Positions 32,260-43,068 of a stretch of 64,000 bases of DNA are shown here, piece after piece (the stretch's first letter is position 1; each line of letters begins with the position of its first letter). The stretch is from Lineus longissimus. Lineage: Eukaryota; Nemertea; Pilidiophora; Heteronemertea; Lineidae. The stretch covers positions 10,433,001 through 10,497,000 of the forward strand of contig NC_088308.1 in the NCBI RefSeq assembly GCF_910592395.1, given 5' to 3'. The notes beneath the pieces are model-generated. The model saw nothing but the letters and a program-made list of their open reading frames with translations. It made no database searches and had not been told where the DNA came from. A program made the translations under genes and the position numbers.

Positions 32260-32479
32260 CAATTCCACTATCCTTCACTTTCCTTTCTTGGCCTTTCGTT
32301 TTACTTGATGCAAAGTTCTCCCGAATCCACTCCTCATTGGTCAACCAGGATAGAAAAGTTGTCCTCCTTAACATCTGATAGGCTGCAAATTTGCTCGCGG
32401 ATCTGTCCTGCATTCGGAATGCATCAATGTACTTTAATTTCTGTTTTACAGAATAAGACGCTCGAAGTAAACCTGCCAT
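32260..32479 (-). CDS. Element B transposase, exon 1 (N-terminal HTH)
   Basis: ATG at 32479, MAGLLRASYSVKQKLKYIDA, then SASKFAAYQMLRRTTFLSWL, a Brinker/pipsqueak-like HTH as found at the N-terminus of CENP-B-type transposases. The donor is TTG/GTACGT at 32259. Open. Confidence 0.65.
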
Positions 32480-32748
32480 TTTGTAATGATTGCACACATT
32501 AAGTCATGGGCGTGGGTCACTATAGACCCACTGGTTGCACCAGCGATCGGCCAAGATCAAAACATTCACAGAAGGTCTTGGACTCCCCATACGAGACTTA
32601 GAAACTAGATTCATATCACTTTTCCAATGCACTTGACCAACCCCGATAAATGAATAGGAGTATTGGGACAAACTGTATTTCAAACAACCTGAGGCCGTGC
32701 CGTGAGGCATGAAACCCGCCGACACGGCTATTGAACAGACTTTTGTCT

Positions 32749-33728
32749 ATGGCAAGCCAAAGCGGAATTTATTCAAGACTTTAGAATTACCATTCAAGAA
32801 GTTAAATATAAGTTCAAGAAGGAAATATATGTTCAAGACTAAAATATGTTCAACCTTGAATCAAATGTTTTCAACCTTGAATAAAATATGTTCAACCTTG
32901 AATAAAATATGCTCAACCTTGAACAAAATATATTCAACCTTGAACAAAATATATTCAAGACTCACGTGACCATATTCAAGACGCACGTGACCATATTCAA
33001 GACGCACGTGACCACAAAATTGATGACGTAGTTGCTCATGTTTTGATGCTTTACGGACTTTCCCGAACCCGCGGCCGGACTTTCCCGAACCCATGGTACT
33101 TGTGTTGCGTTTCGGAGCTCGAATTGTTCGCACGAGGTTTTGACACATGGTTGTACACGTACCTAGCCGCCTACACCTGACATGTACTGTAATCCTACAC
33201 ATCATGACATGGATGCCGAGTGAATGTCAGAGTCGATACATGTTTCACAGACATATCAGGCAAATTATAGGTTCAAAATGCGCAATGCCTCTCACCTTTC
33301 ATTCTTAAGGCCGACACCACTGTATCGGATTATCGTTGTCTTTTGACATGTTTGAGTGTTTAGGCTATACAGGCAATCAATCATGTCGTGAAACAGAACG
33401 CATCAGTACCACAGATTCTACGCTCTACGTCATCAATTTTGTGGTCACGTGCGTCTTGAATATGGTCACCTGAGTCTTGAATATATTTTGTTCAAGGTTG
33501 AATATATTTTGTTCAAGGTTGGACATATTTTATTCAAGGTTGAACATATTTTATTCAAGGTTGAGCATATTTTATTCAAGGTTGAACATATTTTATTCAA
33601 GGTTGAAAACATTTGATTCAAGGTTGAACATATTTTAGTCTTGAACATATATTTCCTTCTTGAACTTATATTTAACTTCTTGAATGGTAATTCTAAAGTC
33701 TTGAATAAATGCCGCTTTGGCTTGCCAT
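32749..33728. mobile_element. Foldback array 1 (tandem repeats inside inverted arms)
   Basis: Arms 32749-33029 and 33423-33728 are inverted copies beginning ATGGCAAGCCAAAGCGG. Each holds a tandem 21-bp repeat of the TTCAACCTTGAATAAAATAT type, flanked by CACGTGACCATATTCAAGAC units. The central 33030-33422 is unique. It is inserted in the right terminal repeat of transposon B. No coding; the translated frames (STLNKICSTLNKI) are repeat artefacts. Confidence 0.9.
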
Positions 33729-33800
33729 ATTTGTCATATAACATTTCCATTGCATTTGAACTGACCCCGATAAATGAATATTAAAATGTTGCCGGTGTGG

Positions 33801-33957
33801 AAGGGATAGTAGTCCTAGGGCTGATAGTCCGTGTAACAATAGCCCGCATTGCTAAATGTTTTGGTTAGGGTTAGCGGTACAATAGATCATGCTGCTTAAT
33901 TGATCAAATACAATGCTACCGGACTATGACTCCAGGGGGACTATATCCGCTGTCACA
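33801..33957. mobile_element. 157-bp MITE, copy 1
   Basis: Ends AAGGGATAGTAGTCC and GGACTATATCCGCTGTCACA are imperfect inverted repeats. It is over 95% like 56615-56773. It lies in the right terminal repeat of transposon B with a CCGGT duplication. Confidence 0.8.
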
Positions 33958-33984
33958 CCGGTATAACTGAGTAGGTACAGTATA

Positions 33985-34221
33985 AGAAATACAATGGGCC
34001 CAACAAAGACCCTTGGGGCACATCACAAGAAAGCGTCCTGGCTGATGACTTTTTCCCGTTTATTAGAATGGGTTGAACTCTGTCAGTCAGATATGATTCA
34101 AACCACTTTAGTTCTGTGCCACTGATGCCCACAAGCTTTTCGAGCCGCTCAAGGAGGATCCTGTGATCAATCGTGTCGAATGCGGCACTTAAACCCAGTA
34201 GGACAAGAATTGCAGCTCCTT
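33985..34221 (-). mobile_element. L2/CR1-like LINE, upstream RT part
   Basis: The minus strand encodes [20 protein letters not shown] (first catalytic Asp block) and [12 protein letters not shown], the RT blocks that precede the YIDD motif at about 27040. Element order shows that these are the two halves of one LINE fragment separated by transposons A and B. The 5' truncation at 34221 joins host sequence exactly where the unoccupied site (about 45313) continues AACGGCACAAGC. Confidence 0.9.
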
Positions 34222-35857
34222 AACGGCACAAGCAATCAGAGAACCTTTGATAAAATACGTTTACATACTCTGTATTTTGTCATTCGTAGCACTTCGTATT
34301 CCGATATAGCCGATGTAGCGAAATGGCAGAATATTGCCAATTGATAGTTGGTGTCCTACTATTGACATTGATCCGTCATGAATGATGCTGTATCGATTGC
34401 TAAAGAATAAAAAAGACAATGGATCGATTCGGCACGAAGTATTTTCAGGGTGGAACAAAAACCCGGACACGTAAGTTAGGAAAGATAGATTTATGATAAT
34501 AATCCACGCCAACATACCACTTTACTTTCTTCGGTTTATCATCAAGTAAAAGGTATAGAAATGCATTTTAACATATCTCGTTAGCCAATTTTGACGCTGT
34601 ATACATGTATAGCATATTTATTCAAATTTGATATTTCAATATCAATCGCATTTAAATATCAAATTAGAATACATGTTAAGAGAAATTCAAGAATGTATTT
34701 TGACACCAATCTGATGATAAACCGAAGACATTTGAGTGATATGTTGGCGTTGATGACTCGCATTTTGTAGATGCAGATGAACTCCAAACATGAATAACCT
34801 TTTCCCAAAATCGAATAGTCTTCAGGCGCAGATACCTAATAGGAGGACAGTGTTAGGTAAATGAGATCAGTATTTTACCGGCTATCTGTCAAATACTGCA
34901 GTGTTATAACAATAAACATGATCTTTGTGTTTCAGACGACAAATATCGCTTGAGTCTCGCAACCACGCCAGTGTTCGAGATGAGTTCGAGACTAAAACCT
35001 CGTTGTCCCCTGATGATGACGTCAAGACCTCAGGTCGATAAGCGAGTGCTATACATCCTTGATATCATACAGGCAATACACATGCAATAGACGCCAAAAC
35101 TGGCAGATAGAATATGCTTGAATAACATCATCCTAAGATAAGGCTTTTGCACTCTTATAATTCATATGCACAACACATCCTGACATTAAGCTTTTTGATA
35201 AACCTACCTCCTATACAAACCCTGAGAAAAAACAATAAAATCCACTGCGAAGAGCGGCTGTTCCGACTCTTTGACACGCGCTATATCGATCGATTAAGTA
35301 TAAGAGAAGGCAATTAATCGACTCAGCACGAAGTATTTACAGGGTGGAACAAAAACCCCGACCAGTAATGTTAGGAGAGATAGATTTATGATAATATTAA
35401 ATTCCACGCCAACATATATGACTTTAAATTCTTCGGTTTATCATCAAGTTGATGGCTCGTATTTTGTAGATGCAGATGAACTCCAAACATGAAGAAATAT
35501 AAAGTTTTCCCAATTAATATTTTTTGTACGAAAGCCCAGAAGGCTTATCTGAAATTCTAATCCGAAAGCCGAAATTCGAAATCCGAAATTTTGAATTGGA
35601 AATCCAAAATCAAAATCCCTAATCGCTGGGAAATCTTTAACCAATTAGAACAAGTATAACATTCTGTAATTTGCCGTTATAACAATAGAGAAATTAAAAG
35701 TAAGTAATGAGTTTTTCAAGAATTTGCATCAATTTATGCCGGGATATGACCCCTGTATGGCTACAATATCGTGCCACAGATTTTTGCAATGAATTGAAAT
35801 ACTGACCACCCCCCCCAAAAAAAATCAAAGTGTCTAGTCCCAAACGCACTCCTCCGT
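34222..35857. repeat. Duplicated host block
   Basis: 34222-35030 and 35100-35857 match 45313-46930. It contains TTTGATATTTCAATATC and, near 35555-35640, a short-period AAATCCGAAATTCG-like repeat (also 46655-46745). No gene is supported. Confidence 0.65.
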
Positions 35858-36120
35858 GTCTGGCCGGGTATCTAACCCGGGACTTATCCGACACAAGGCC
35901 GACGCTAAACTGTTGTGCACCTGCGCTCCCCGTTCAATTTTCTGTCATGAAAACACTGAAAAATGAGGAACCACCAAATAGGCTATATAACGGTCTGACC
36001 AAAACAAGATTCCTAAGTGAAGAAACTTTGCCTATTTTTGCAAAACAAAATTTATTTTCGAATTTGATAGATTCATTCTGCAGTTATGGTCACGGCTACA
36101 AATTGCAACTGCCACTGTCT

Positions 36121-37040
36121 TTGTAACTACAAGCATAATACCCGTGGCGCGGGTTGTTTTAGGGTGTTGGCTTACTGTTGGGTTGGGGCAATTTGGGTGA
36201 AATGAAATGATATGTCTGGGGGTTGTGATGTTGTCTAAACTCCACCACTCTTCAAAGTGGTCTCGAGTTATTTTGACGAACTATTTCGCGAATGGCGAAG
36301 TGGCAATGGCTTGAAGTTACGAATTTAGTACAACAAGTACCGCGAGCATAGTGGGTGGCAGCACCAGACGGAGGAAGTAGTTCGCCTTGGGTTTTTCGAC
36401 ACCCTCCGCACGGACTCCACTCGTTCCGGAACACTCTCACTTACTTGTTAATCTGCAGTGGTTAGCCTGTTTTTATTGCAGTAAAGAAATGTTAATCGGG
36501 ATTTTATATTATATTTTATATTTGCCCCGGGTATTCATATATGGAGCTGTGCGCTACTTTGCGCCCAGTGCTTGGGTCGGGTGGGGCGGTTTGTTATTAT
36601 GTGACGTGTATCACGTGATGAATTCCAATGTAGTACTTCGAAAAATTAAGAGCGATTAACAACGTAAGGTGAAAGAGTACGACCAAAATAAAGTGGGAAA
36701 ATTGCGGAGATGGATGAGTGTTTAAAACATATAGTGGTCCCAATACTTTCCCGGCTTATTTTCGTATAATCCCACACTTTTGATTTAATAGATGGCCCCA
36801 TATGCAAATTTAGACCTGCTGAAATGGCCCCTTATGTTGATGAGTATGCCCATATATAGAAAGAACAAAAAATGCTATTTCTTCGAGATCGCTAAAAAGT
36901 TTACCCATTTAACCCGGCAAGGACCCTCTCCATATCAACCACGACTTTCAGGAAAAGTTTCGAGCTCATCCGATCTGAATTGACGGAGAAGATGTATAAC
37001 AAACTATTTCAGCTCTACGTCCATTATAGTAGTGATAGAT
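36121..37040. other. Unit-specific sequence of about 0.9 kb
   Basis: Breaks the similarity between 35960-36120 and 47060-47245. It includes GTGGCGCGGGTTGTTTTAGG at the left and a short reverse frame (36440-36252) of unknown nature. No terminal repeats seen. I recognise nothing in it. Confidence 0.4.
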
Positions 37041-37062
37041 TACGTAAAACTTTCTCTTTGTG

Positions 37063-37985
37063 TTATATGTAAATTTTCGCTTTCAATATATGACCTTTCC
37101 GGAATTTGTATTTCTTCGGCAAAAGGGTCAGCCCATTCTTTTCGTCGACAAAGCAGAAAAATACAGCTTGGTCAACGACGGTGGGGATGAACTGAATTTT
37201 GGCTTTCATAGGAAATACTAAAGCTGATGAGTTGTCCTTGGATGAATCCGCTTGAAACATATACAACTTTTGAATTCTGTGTTTGTCGCCTGATTCTCGA
37301 TAACAATCGCCGCAAGGGTACCGCCAAGCAACGCAAATAATACTAGTTCCTAATAAAATCCTGTCAAAAGTAATTGTTCGTAACCTTTTATTCTCCTCTA
37401 GTTGAATCGTTCGCATCGTATTGTACATGTATTTTCTTTCCGTTATGGTTATTTCGAAATGTTTGAATGTAAACTCGAATAGGTTTTCTTAAGAGTCAAA
37501 TTGAGGATTACAAAGCAAGACGGGATACAGCGATGATAATGACAAACGTCCCTAAACCAAGGAGATACCTTAGTGCAAAGACGACTATATTGCTATTAAC
37601 TGTAAACCGAAGATATCGAAATGTTGAATTATCGCGGCCATGGCTACTCCTGAAGTTGTTATACGGTAGCAACAATTGTTGGCGGTTGCGTCCATCTAAA
37701 ATAAATGCAAATGCTCGTAGGTCACGAGCCTGCAACCACAGAGCGCCATCCTGGCAATTTATACCGATTACCCTGTCCTCATATTCGCCAGCAATTTCCA
37801 CGAGAATATTTATGAAGAAATTATGCTTTAATGTTATGTTACTATGTGTCTGATAGCAGCTATACCCACAAAGCACTTCAGCTTTAAGTGGTAGTGCCAC
37901 TTGGAATTCCCGACTGCAAATTGTCCTTTGATACTTGAACTTTAGCTGCATTTCTGGAGTTACAAAATACTGTAAATATATAGTT
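37063..37985 (-). pseudogene. Terminal-domain copy without PAN exon, decayed
   Basis: Preserves the ATATATTTACAG acceptor and YFVTPE start, then FQVALPLKAEVLCGYSCYQT directly followed by HSNITLKHNF, that is, without the 40-nt segment. It has an extra residue in GINCQDG, an internal deletion of about 190 bp near 37535, a TAA in place of the GAA codon after FDS, and small insertions in the C-terminal third (37428-37063). No PAN exon precedes it. Confidence 0.8.
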
Positions 37986-38108
37986 CGTTGTCCATCTGAT
38001 ATTAAGTAGGGATGAGAAATAAATAAAGCAATAATAACTGCGCGTTATCTAGCACGAGGTAAACCGATTTCGGAAAATAAAGGTATTTTAACCCAATGTC
38101 TCTCGATT

Positions 38109-38324
38109 CTATTGGCTTGATGTTGGTTGGTCCAACATAGGTGGGCAGTTACCAAGGGCGAACTCTATACCACCGGCAAAAATTGAGTAGGGTACGAAGC
38201 CGGTAATGATGTGACATATAATAATGATCACATAATCTTCATGTAATACCTGTCCAATGGACGCCAATTCTGGCAGAGAGAATATGCCTGAATAATATGC
38301 TTTGGGGAATGATAGCACTAGCAC
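38109..38324 (-). other. Conserved ORF upstream of PAN-less copy
   Basis: Frame HEDYVIIIICHI...FAGGIEFALGNCPPMLDQ is kept at 49872-49546 with a short insertion. It lies upstream of the PAN-less copies and could be a leftover first exon for them or simply duplicated DNA. I see no donor that clearly joins it. Confidence 0.25.
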
Positions 38325-39192
38325 AGCTAGTCTACGCTCTGAATGGTGCCTTCAAGATTGAGGTGTGAGATACAGGTTCCCTTTAACACAGGCATGCCAG
38401 GGCAGTGGTTTGTTTTTACGACTTTCCCGCACTGCACATGGAGTCCTATATATGATAACGAATTGGTTTGGTCAAGCTGACGCCTTGGATGCTGACCACT
38501 GAACAGGTGCACCTTTTCCGCTCCTATCCCGCTTCCTCGAGCGAAGTGTTCTCGCTGTTCTTCAGATGACAGCCATGACAGCATGATTAATTTACACCGG
38601 ATGAAGTACCATGCCGTGAACCTGCATCTCTTGACTGATTTCAGCAAAACTACTGTTATGACTCCTATCACAATGTAAATGCATACATGTAGTTCCAATT
38701 TCAATAAATACATTGAAATAGAAACATCACTATGATCTGCAACCGAAACCTCCGAACATATCCCGCCACGTGAGTGAGCGCCGAAATCAGAGTTTACTTC
38801 GTCGTAGTTGCGGGGTAATCAAGCGCCCTCATCCTTTCTGGAGAACTAAGGGCAACGCCTAATCTGGCACACGGACTGACATTTCAGGCCAGTTGAGAGT
38901 TGCGAAGTGGCCCTGGCCAAAAATCTAACCCGGGAGTTTCACGACGGAAAGCCGACGCTTAATGCTGTGCCACCACGCTTCCTCTCCAAGTTTCTGTTGT
39001 AAAAACACTGAAAAGTGAGGAACCACCAAATACGCTACAACGGTCAGACCAAAAGCAAGTTTACCAGGTGAAGAAACGTTTCATTCTTTGCAAAATAACA
39101 TTTATTTTCGAATCTGATGGAGTCATGTTGCAGTTATGGTCCCGGTTACTAATTGCAACTGCCACTGTCAGTGCATGCGCAACTAGATTGTG

Positions 39193-40067
39193 TTAGATGT
39201 AAATTTTCGCTTTCAATGTGTGACCTTTCCTGAATTTGTATTTCTTCGGCCAAAGTATCAGCCTATTCTTTTCGTCGACGAAGCAGAAAAATGCAGCTTG
39301 GTCAACGATGGTGGGGATGAACCGAATTTGTGCTTTTATGAGAAATGCTAAAGCTGATGACTTGTCCCTGCACGAGTCCTCTTGGAACAGATACAACTTT
39401 TGAATTCTGCGTTTGTCGCCTGATTCTCGATAGCAATCGCCGCAAGTGTACTGCCAAGTAACGCCAATGATACTTGTTCCAAAAATCCAAGCAAAATTAA
39501 CTGTTCTTAATCCATTCTCTTCAAGTTGAATCGTTCTCATCGTATTGTACATGTATTTTCTTTCCGTTATGGTTATTTTGAAAGGTTTAAATGTAAACTC
39601 GAATAGGTTTCCTTCAGAGTCAAAATGAGGATTACTGAGTGAAATGGGAAACGTTGCTAAAAAACCTGTTTCATACTTTGCTTCTCCGAGAGATTTAAAA
39701 AAATTCAGTTTCAGGGCAATACCAAGATTTCTGATTCTGAACAATTTCAAAGAAGTGACAAATTTCTTTAAACCAAGGAGATATGTTAGTGCAAAGACGA
39801 CTATATTGCTATTAACTGATAACCGAAGATATCGAAATGTTGAATTACCGGGGCCACGACTACTCCTGAAGTTGTTATACGGTAGCAACAATTGTTGGCG
39901 GTTGCGTCCATCTAAACTAAATGCAAATGCTCGTAGGTCACTATTCTGCCACCACAGTGCACCATCCTGGCAAATACCAATAACCCCGTCCTCATATTCA
40001 CCAGCAATTTCCACGAGATTATTTATGAAGAAATTATGCTTTAATGTATATGGCGACTTATCTTTTT
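39193..40067 (-). CDS. U3 gene, exon 2b: unrecognised C-terminal domain
   Basis: 875 bp, open, ending KKYKFRKGHTLKAKIYI and a stop at 39193. Same length and cysteine positions as U2 (GICQDG, TCGDCYRE, EDSCRD, FFCFVDEK). It differs mostly by scattered substitutions, plus Y-T-C-G-D-C where U2 has Q-D-C-G-D-C. AATAAA on the minus strand at 39101-39106, 87 nt past the stop, is a fair polyadenylation signal. Confidence 0.75.
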
Positions 40068-40107
40068 CTTTTGAAAATACATAAACATTGAAAGCTGACG
40101 TCAGTAC
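40068..40107 (-). other. Putative 40-nt micro-intron (U3)
   Basis: Donor ACAG/GTACTG at 40107 and acceptor TATTTTCAAAAG ending at 40068. Length is the same as in U2 and U4 although the sequence differs at several bases. Confidence 0.6.
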
Positions 40108-40237
40108 CTGTCTGATAGTAGCTACACCCACAAAGCACTTCAGCTTCAAGTGGTAGTGCCACTTGGCATTCCAGACTGGAAATTGTCCTTTGATACTTTG
40201 ACTGTAGCTGTGCTGGTATTTCTGGAGTTACAAAGTA
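40108..40237 (-). CDS. U3 gene, exon 2a
   Basis: 130 bp, open: YFVTPEIPAQLQSKYQRTIS to VALPLEAEVLCG and CSYYQT. Acceptor ATATATTTACAG, phase 0. Confidence 0.65.
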
Positions 40238-40797
40238 CTGTAAATATATAGCTTGTTGTCCAGCTGCAATAAATTAAGGTTTAGGAAATGAATGATAAGC
40301 AATAATAACTGCACATTATCTAGCACGAGGTACCGAATTCTGAAAACAAGGTATTGTAACCAAATGGCTATCGATCCTATTGACCGGGTGTTGCTTGGTT
40401 TGTGTCACAGAATATAATGCCTAAAATGGCTGGCTAGTTTATTAGTGCTTGATAAGCTGATTAAAAATAGGCGTCTTTATCCCATCCAAAACATCCGTGT
40501 ACCCACTATCACGCCCTAGGATTTGATTTCGACAAATAGGAAGTCGTCTGAAAGGAGTGGGCGGCTTTTTACTGTAGTATGATTGTTCTTCTTTTGGTTC
40601 ACCAGTTCTGAACGTGTGTGCTGCTTTTCCAATTTTGTTTCATCTCTTTGACAGTAGAAAAACGCGTTATTCGTTATTTTCATTGGGCACAAGTCCAGGC
40701 CCGAGTAAAATCATATGGCATTGTTGTTCTTTGGTTTCAAAAATGTAGTAGCCAAATTTGTAAATTTAGATATCCTGAAACGAAAAAGCGGTATTAC

Positions 40798-41055
40798 CTG
40801 TATCACCCAATACCGGTATTTTAAACCAGTTTTCCTCCAGCTACAATTCCATGCTGCTTTGTTTGATGGGAAAACCCAGTGGCAGCCATGGCCTATGATG
40901 GAGAATGCCTGGCACTCCAGAGCAATTGCGCATGTTAACCCGCACTGGAGGACAGAATCAGCCCGCTGGATCCTGGATTTCGGTTTATCAACGTATCTGC
41001 TGTACGTCAGTACGAAAATTATTACTCGTACAAGCGCAGTTACACTGCCAACCAT
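40798..41055 (-). CDS. U3 gene, exon 1: signal peptide and PAN/apple-like segment
   Basis: 86 codons from ATG at 41055, nearly identical to U2 (LQCGLTCAIALECQAFSIIG, then GCHWVFPSN). The donor CAG/GTAATACC is phase 0. With exons 2a and 2b it gives a predicted secreted protein of about 420 residues on the minus strand, and the intron 40238-40797 is 560 bp. Of the four copies only U2 and U3 keep the promoter block, start codon and all frames. Function is unknown; a PAN module usually mediates protein or carbohydrate binding outside the cell. Confidence 0.7.
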
Positions 41056-41130
41056 TTTCTTTAATTGGTAAACTCGAAAGTAGAGGCGAAATTCTGGCAA
41101 TATTTCTGTCTAAGATTGGTCATTGGACTT

Positions 41131-41140
41131 CTTATATAAA
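41131..41140 (-). promoter_or_regulatory. TATA box of U3 gene
   Basis: TTTATATAAG, 76 nt upstream of the ATG, with the same flanking bases as U2, including the CCAATGACCAATC stretch. Confidence 0.6.
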
Positions 41141-41894
41141 CATATCGTGTGAAATCGAATATCACAAACATTTTGGCAATAACCTAAAGAAGAGTAATAC
41201 CGCACCCAGGTGCGACTTCCGAATGAGTAGGACACATAGTAGTTGAAGAGGAGACACGGAACCATCAAAGGCGAATCACAAATCCTGACCCTGAAACGGC
41301 GTGGCTTTCAAGAAACTAACATTACTGGCTCTTTCGAATGAGACTGATGTAAACCGAGGGTCCTTGTTCTATGTGGTCATTTGTTTGCGAACGCTGAAAT
41401 TCGTACACGGCCTCGATCATATGATTTCTAGAGTCCTTCGGCACTGGTTAAAGAAAACAGTCTTTGAAGCTAGTACATGAACTCCACAAATGCGGGCAGT
41501 TAATTTTTGGTATTTTACATTGCAAACATAGCCTACATTTTATTGCGTGTTTTGAAGTCCCAGAGCATCTTCCTTTAGTGTACCTTCATGATGATGCCCC
41601 CCCCCCCCCTAGAAGAAAAAACAAAGCTCAATTGGTCTTAAGACATTACCCGCACTGGCTGAAGTTCTAACACAAAAGCAATTGTGCCTAATCAGAGCGT
41701 CGCTGGCATTTGATTCTCGGAATTTCATGAACATTGTCTCAACGATATCCAAACTCGAATTTCCATTTGTTTTATATTTTCCTGACGGAAAGGACTGAAA
41801 CACTGTCTTCTCCAAGGTGGGCACCTTAACTTTGATTCTGTGATTTTCGAGTGCCATTTTCAATTATTCAAACCATTAGATGTGCAGTACTGGA
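41141..41894. repeat. Duplicated upstream flank of U3
   Basis: Matches 3440-5250 (minus its insertion) and 24600-25095. It holds a C homopolymer near 41597-41609 at the same place as in U2 (18 C) and at 63957-63969. No gene supported. Confidence 0.6.
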
Positions 41895-43002
41895 ACCCAG
41901 AAGTATTAAGGTAGCAGGAAGGGATGGGCGTTACTGGTTTCTGAGTGTGATGGGGGTATAATGGAGGCATGATGCCCGTCTCTCTTAAAGCACAGTCAAC
42001 AGACATGTGGTTTCAGTATTAGGTATTTCATGGTAGCAATGCCAAATTGTTAGTAATTTTGGTTAGGTCCATCCTTTGTTATGACCAAGTAGCTTCTAGA
42101 GAGACTCAACCACTCACTCTCTTGATTACAGCGGCCGCCTCAGCGCCACCACGCGGGGCCAAATGGTAATAGGCTAAGTAGCTTCGCACGATATGCACCA
42201 TTCAGGGAAAACTCAATGAGGAAGTATGCTCATTAGCATAATTTATTCTTAGCTCCAGCTCGAGGTAATCTTGCGCAGTGTTTCTTCGGGCCAGATACAT
42301 TGTGGTGGAAAACGTCTAGTACAAAGATCGCCTGGCTTGCGCTAGACTAATAAATAAAAAATCCTGGCTGCGTGAGGCTACTGTGATAAAAATGACCATT
42401 ACAGAGACTCTGTGGCGTAGGCATATACTTTTTACAATTAAAAATGCTCTATACATGCAATAGAAGAACCATGCCGTCCCGAGCTTCGCGCGATAAGGAC
42501 CATTCTGGGAAATCTACATGAGGAAGGTATGCTCATTAGCATAATCTATTATAAGCCCCTGCTCGAGCTAATCTTGCGCAGTGTTGCTTCTGCCCACATA
42601 CATCGTGCTGGAAAACGCCTCGTACATAGAAGATACCAGACTAATAAGTGAAGAACTTCTGGCTGCGCGAGACTACTGTAATAAAAAAGACCATTGCAGA
42701 GACTCTGTGTCGTAGGCATATATTTTTTAAAATTAAAAATGCACTCAGAAGACGATATGGAATGATTTTTTTATTAACATTTCCTGAACTATATACCTTC
42801 AAATTATCACTTTACATAAATAGGTCGGCGTTAGGTCGCGCGCTTTTCTTTCCTTGTGACAATATACAGTAAAATAGTTACAACCCCACAATCGCGCTAT
42901 AAGTCCATAATAAGGCCACGGTGACCCGTTATAAATGTTTCGCCAGCTTCGCTATTTTGCCGCTACGCGACGCGTTGGGTCCTTGCGTCGAGGTTGACAG
43001 AT
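41895..43002. mobile_element. 1.1 kb composite insertion, sister of the one in BEL
   Basis: The empty site at about 5249-5262 reads AGTACTGGAACCGAGGTTGA; here the same flanks are split by 1.1 kb. The left end AGAAGTATTAAGGTAGCAGG and right end GACGCGTTGGGTCCTTGCGT equal those of 7497-10637. At most 1 bp is duplicated at the target. Inside are two tandem relatives of a CGCACGATATGCACCATTC / CGCGATAAGGACCATTCTGG module (42185, 42490). No ORF of note. Confidence 0.75.
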
Positions 43003-43068
43003 GAAAAATCTCGGAAGCTGACTGAAACTAAATTCAGCTGATTCAAACTTCGATTTTAGAATGATAGA

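Larger units (their letters stand above)
29288..33984 (-). mobile_element. pogo/CENP-B-type DNA transposon B
   Basis: 4.7 kb element with terminal inverted repeats starting TATACTGTACCTACTCAGTT at the left and its inverse at about 33961-33984. The similarity of the two ends extends over some 250 bp (for example TTTATCGGGGTCAGTTC) once later insertions in the right arm are removed. It encodes a multi-exon transposase on the minus strand. Later guests are MITEs at 30423-30757, 31323-31515 and 33801-33957 and a foldback array at 32749-33728. Confidence 0.85.

Noticed and set aside
32709-32969. ORFs of repeated STLNKICSTLNK type (32709-32969, 33466-33750)
   Set aside because: Translation of the 21-bp tandem repeats in foldback array 1, with no other coding evidence.
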